Below are positions 59,911-64,000 of a DNA stretch of 64,000 bases, in pieces (position 1 is the stretch's first letter; each line of letters opens with the position of its first letter). The position numbers and the translations under genes were made by a program. The DNA is from Protopterus annectens (lineage: Eukaryota; Chordata; Ceratodontiformes; Protopteridae). Where the stretch lies: assembly GCF_019279795.1 (NCBI RefSeq), contig NC_056725.1, positions 1,070,926,068-1,070,990,067 on the forward strand. The letters are read 5' to 3'. The notes beneath the pieces were generated by a model. The model had not been told where the DNA came from. It made no database searches and saw only the letters and a list, made by a program, of their open reading frames with translations.

Positions 59911-60369
59911 ATTTTGGAATCCCTCGGTGGATCACATAAGCAATCAGGGGTCTGCATGCATGTCCACAAAGGTTATTGTACACCTATAATGCATAGTCAT
60001 CATTGACAGATTCTGCTGCGTTTGAACAGGTCTGACATATACCTCGGCCATAAACCCTCACACACACAATTCAATAGAAACCGTAATGAGTGTGTGTGAC
60101 ATGGATAACTTAGGCCAGGCATCACTGCAGTGGCTGGCCTTGTCACAAGCATACAGATGTGACCTAAGGTCTATGAAGCAGCAGCACAGTTTGACAAAGA
60201 TGCCAACTGTGTACTTGGATAAAGCAGGGTTCCCACACATGTAATACTTGAGGTAACATGTACGTATATGTATTTGCCTCATAGCTACCTCACATGTGCA
60301 ATGCCTACTGATATGTTATACAGTAGTTAAAGCAAAACCCCCAACACATTGATCAACACTGTCACACAC
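59911..60369. other. No gene recognised
   Basis: Possible continuation of LINE fragment H but too diverged for me to align. Confidence 0.4.
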
Positions 60370-61200
60370 ATGGATTACACACACTCACCAAGGGCAGGAT
60401 TCAAGCCCCTACCTAACTACTTCATGATATTAGAGGAGTATGCATCAACACGTTGTGCTGTACACATTATTGGAAAATGTCTTTTCCAGAGGTATGTTTG
60501 TAGGATGGTGAAATAATCAGACTTGACAAGGAATAGTTTACCACTTTTAAGGTGTTTTGCTACTCTCCTAAAAGGTCGCTCCTTCCCAGAAAAACAACAC
60601 ACAAACACACAGCTGTCAAGTGCAGGATTCAAACCCCTACCTAACTACTGCATGATACTAGAGGAGTACACATCAACACGTTGTGCTGTACACGTTATTG
60701 GGAAAAACCTTTTCCACAGGTATGTTTGTAGGAAGGTGACATTATCAGACATGACAAAGATGTATATACCACTTTTAAGGTGTTTTACTACTCTCCAAAA
60801 AGGTTGCTCCTCTCCAAGTAGATCACACACAGTTGTCAAGTGCAGGATTCAAACCCCTCCCTAACTACTTTATAATACTCGAAAAGTTCACATTAGCGCA
60901 ACACGCTATACATTTTACTTGGGGCTCTTTTTTCCACAGGTATATTTGTAGGATGGTGACATAATCAGACTTGACAAAGATTGGTTTACCACTTTTAAGG
61001 TGTTTTACAACCCTCCTAAAAGGCTGCTTTTTGCCAAAGAGACCACACACAAACTTGTCAAATACAGGATTCAAACCACTACCTAACAACTTTCTAACAC
61101 TACAGAGGTATGCATTTACACACCATGCTATACACATTACTGTGGGTTATCTTTTCCACAGGTTTATTTGTATGATGGTGACATCATCAGACTATATAAA
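60370..61200 (-). repeat. ~220-bp tandem repeat with tRNA-like box B
   Basis: About 3.7 units. AGGATTCAA occurs at 60,396, 60,624, 60,844 and 61,066 (steps of 228, 220 and 222). On the minus strand each unit reads GGTTTGAATCCT, a good box B, about 50 bases after a box-A-like segment, so each holds a tRNA-like head. Units also share CCACTTTTAAGGTGTTTT and TTCCACAGGTATGTTTGTAG. Confidence 0.85.
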
Positions 61201-61204
61201 GTGG

Positions 61205-63270
61205 GTTACATTAGGTGACATTAGGTGGGCTACATTGATGGAATGTCTACACACTCTGGCCATGTCATCATCAAAGGGATGTGTACTATCTACCTGTGTT
61301 CCCAGGGCCATAATGACTTTCTCCGTACATACTGGATTACCAGCTATGTGGTTATTTGTGTGCACTTTGTTGTACCCAAAGGGGATGACTATGCATTCTT
61401 TGGCATTCAGCTTGAGGGCATTGTTTTGACACCAGGTATCTGTCTCTGTAAGACATTTCTGGAGGATATCTGTGTTAGCCGTGCAGTCGATTATGGACCA
61501 CAGTTACCATTCATCTGCAGACCTGTTCAGCCATACACCTCCCATGCTTTCCTGTACCTCTAAGCAGTATCTACTGAACAGGTGGGGTCCCAGGACCAAG
61601 ACCTGTGAGATGCCATTTGTGACTGGCTTAGAGTTGGACATGGCACCAGCAACTCTGAACATGTGTGTTTGATCTGTGAGCCACCTGGCCACCCATCCTG
61701 TGACATAGCTGTTAATGTTCCAGCTAGTATGCTTGTCCATGATGACAGAGTGGGGAATGGTGTAGAAAGTCCTTCATGAGGTCCAGGTGGGCTGTGTGGA
61801 CTACTTTCACCTCCATCTATGTCCTTGGTAACTGTTTGAAATAAGTCAACTAGGTTTGGGAGCCAGGATCTGACTTTAACAAGGAGAAGTTGTGGAGAGT
61901 CCAGTGTCTGGAGGTCTCCAATGTCTCTGTTTATGGGTTCTATGACAATTTGCTTAATAGCTCTGTCGACCAGGCTGAGTAGACATATTGGGCAATGGTG
62001 TCCATGTTCTGTTGTGGCACCCCCTTTCTGGAGCTGGATGACTGTTTGTGTATGCCATTCTTTGGGTACATAGCCTGTGGTACGCTTGTGTCTGGACAGT
62101 GAATGTGAGTGAGGGTCCAGTTCCTCATGGGCCTAGTGTATGACGCAGCCTGGGACACCATCCAGTCACATTGATGCTGTGTTCTCAGCTTTGGTGAGGG
62201 CTGTATTTACCTGCATGTCCATGATGTCTGGGGCACTGCATCCTTCTGTGCTGGACACAGGCCCTTTTGGGGGTGATGGTGGGGTGTTTACACTGAACGT
62301 GTCCCCCTGGATGTGGGCAATGATAGTTGGTTTGTTGTATTTCTTTCGTTTTTTCAGTAGCTGGCAGCATATTTGGAAGTTGACACCTACATGTCTGGTA
62401 TAGCTACTGAAGGCTTTGTGGTTGTCATTCTTACATTCCTTGGCTATTTGTCTTTAGAAACTGTCCTTGGATTATTTTATGAGCGATCATTGTTTCATCC
62501 TGATAATGATCAGTGATGCATTTCCTTTAGTGAAGTTGGCTCTATCATGTGTTCGTTTCCTCCTTCTGTTGTCTAGCTTATTTATGGGCAACAACCACCT
62601 GATTATTGTCCTATTTTTGGAGGTGTGCATCTTGGTTTTATTTGTGATGTCTCATTCCATGCATCCCTGTAGATGTTCATAGGATGCACTTGTAAATGAT
62701 TCTGCGGATTGTATACCATTATCCTATAGCGAGAGGGCTTTGGAATGCTCCACTTTGGTCTTGGGAAGTGTGCAGTTTGCTTTTGCAAATGTCTTCACAG
62801 TGGTTTCATTGACTGGGTGGGGGGGGTCGGATGTGGATGTCCAGTGTGATTACTTCATGATCTGATATTACCAGCGAGGGGTTTATCTCTGTAGTGGAAC
62901 ACTGGTACCCCATGTTGGTGATGATCATGTCCAGTATGTTGTCACCTCTAGTGGACATGGTGACCAGCTGTTCCAGGGTGTTAGGGTTTTTAAACTCTAG
63001 AAAACATTGGGTGAAGGACATTCTACATGAGTAATTCCACCACTCACTGTTTGGGTAGTTGTAATCTCCTCATATAATGGTGTTTGATAGGACCTTTATA
63101 CTTTCCACTGTTCTCCAGAATACTGAGTGAGGTTCCTGACACAAGGTATGTGATCTGTAGCAGGCTAAAATCTGATGGGCAGCTTTGGCCAATGTTAGTT
63201 GCACTTGCATGGTCTCCAAGGCCTCATGCTGTGCCACTAACCTGAAGGTGTGGGTATCCATAGGGTAAAT
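61205..63270 (-). mobile_element. CR1-like LINE copy E, both ends truncated
   Basis: Minus strand, from mid-endonuclease to RT. Landmarks from high to low coordinate: QVQLTLAKAAHQILACYRS (near 63,200), an NYPN block (near 63,055), ISDHEVITLDIHI (near 62,850), the pre-RT region (62,400-62,800), PKEWHTQTVIQLQKGGATTE (near 62,050), GLGPHLF (near 61,590), and LGTQVDS near 61,290, where it ends at the tandem repeat. The C-terminal RT part and tail are absent. Many frame breaks. Confidence 0.78.
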
Positions 63271-63329
63271 GGGTACACCCCTACCTTTTGTATTTCACTC
63301 GTGGTTTTGGGTCCAAAGGTCAGAGGGAT

Positions 63330-64000
63330 TGTGAGTGTTTTATGTGGACCATATCCAACAGCTCTGTGTTTGACATAGCTTTGTATGTTAGGCAGTGAAC
63401 ACCTCTGAGTAGGCGATATGCAAGGGAGTACGTATGGAGCATTTTGAGATGGTCTGCGTATGGCATGTATTTCAGGCCACTAATGCTTTGTGTGGTATTG
63501 CTGCTGGCTTTCCAGTTGTTGTAGATGTCTTGTGAGGTACATAGCAACAGTGGCGTTGTACTCTATTATAGTTCTAGTGAGTGATGAGTAGAGGGCAACA
63601 TTGTCCTCTTCTATTCTGCATGAGACGCATTTTGTGATGAGGTGTGCCATATGGGAGGGTTTCCTGACTACTGTGGGAATGTGATTATCACAGTTGCATC
63701 CACTGTCCACTTGTGACCCAAGGTCTCTTGTCACACTTTCAGTGTGAAGTATACCACCACCTCTGTTGTAGTTCTTGGCTACAGAGTTTTTAACATAGGG
63801 GATGACAATGCACCTTTTGGCATTGAGCTAGAGCCCATGGCTTTGGCAACAGCCATCTGTCCAAGTGAGGCCCTTTTGTAGGATGTCCACATCTTTTGTG
63901 TTTACCATTATGGCTCCTGGTTTGCAGTCCTCTGGAAAATTCAGCTGCCATAGACCTGCCATGTTAATGTTTACTTCAGGGAAGTAGATACTACACAGCC
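63330..64000 (-). mobile_element. CR1-like LINE fragment F, runs off the window
   Basis: Minus strand. The RT palm to C-terminal domain of another copy: an IYFSEVN block at the window edge, ILQKGL (near 63,880), VTRDLGSQVDS (near 63,720), the YNATVAMYLTRHLQQLE region and MSNTELLDMVHIKHSQSL (near 63,350). It lies upstream (minus sense) of copy E's endonuclease, so these are two separate insertions or a rearranged one. Confidence 0.78.

Noticed and set aside
60523..60864. 113-codon frame with repeated LLRCFATL
   Set aside because: Product of the ~220-bp tandem repeat, not a gene.

Overview
The window looks like repeat-dense intergenic DNA from a large, non-mammalian vertebrate genome (amphibian, lobe-finned, early ray-finned or cartilaginous fish are all possible; the sequence alone does not decide). 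The reasons are CR1-like LINEs with an esterase ORF1 and an 8-bp 3' tail repeat, L2-like and L1-like LINEs, tRNA-headed SINEs, long (TA)n tracts, TA-flanked inverted-repeat elements and a class-I endogenous retrovirus. I see no certain host protein-coding gene, rRNA, bacterial gene or CRISPR array.

Layout: 1-10.4 kb holds simple repeats, a probable minus-strand L1-like relic (1.65-4.73 kb) and a ~60-bp minisatellite with a 116-bp higher-order unit (5.3-6.7 kb). 10.4-16.4 kb holds a nearly complete CR1-like LINE (copy A, plus) facing a 5'-truncated copy (B, minus) tail to tail. 16.5-19 kb has a TA-flanked MITE, a tandem duplication and a SINE. 19.4-27.1 kb holds two more plus-strand CR1-like copies (C, lacking its endonuclease; D). 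27.85-28.5 kb is a foldback element with ~166-bp inverted termini. 28.5-32.2 kb is an L1-like LINE broken by a SINE, (TA)n tracts and a second MITE.

32.5-41.5 kb is a complete but inactivated endogenous retrovirus: LTR, primer binding site, splice donor, gag, pro, pol (RT, RNase H, integrase), a gamma-type env, polypurine tract, LTR. Gag and protease share a frame and are separated by a TGA in a leaky-type TGA-CTA context. 43-46.3 kb is an L2-like LINE with a 2A-like peptide near its N terminus, split by a SINE. 46.7-51.1 kb carries several tRNA-headed repeats around a three-exon Myb/SANT-like gene relic. A second three-exon Myb/SANT-like relic spans 55.4-58.6 kb, with splice sites and phases preserved and a 39-nt microexon. 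59.5-64 kb holds degraded CR1-like fragments and a ~220-bp tandem repeat with a tRNA-like B box in each unit.

How the parts relate: the SINEs carry a copy of the CR1-like 3' tail, so the CR1-like LINE probably mobilised them. The TA microsatellites border several elements and probably served as landing sites. The two Myb-like relics resemble the DNA-binding partner proteins found in Harbinger-type transposons and their host-adopted relatives. They are the least expected content and the best candidates for follow-up.
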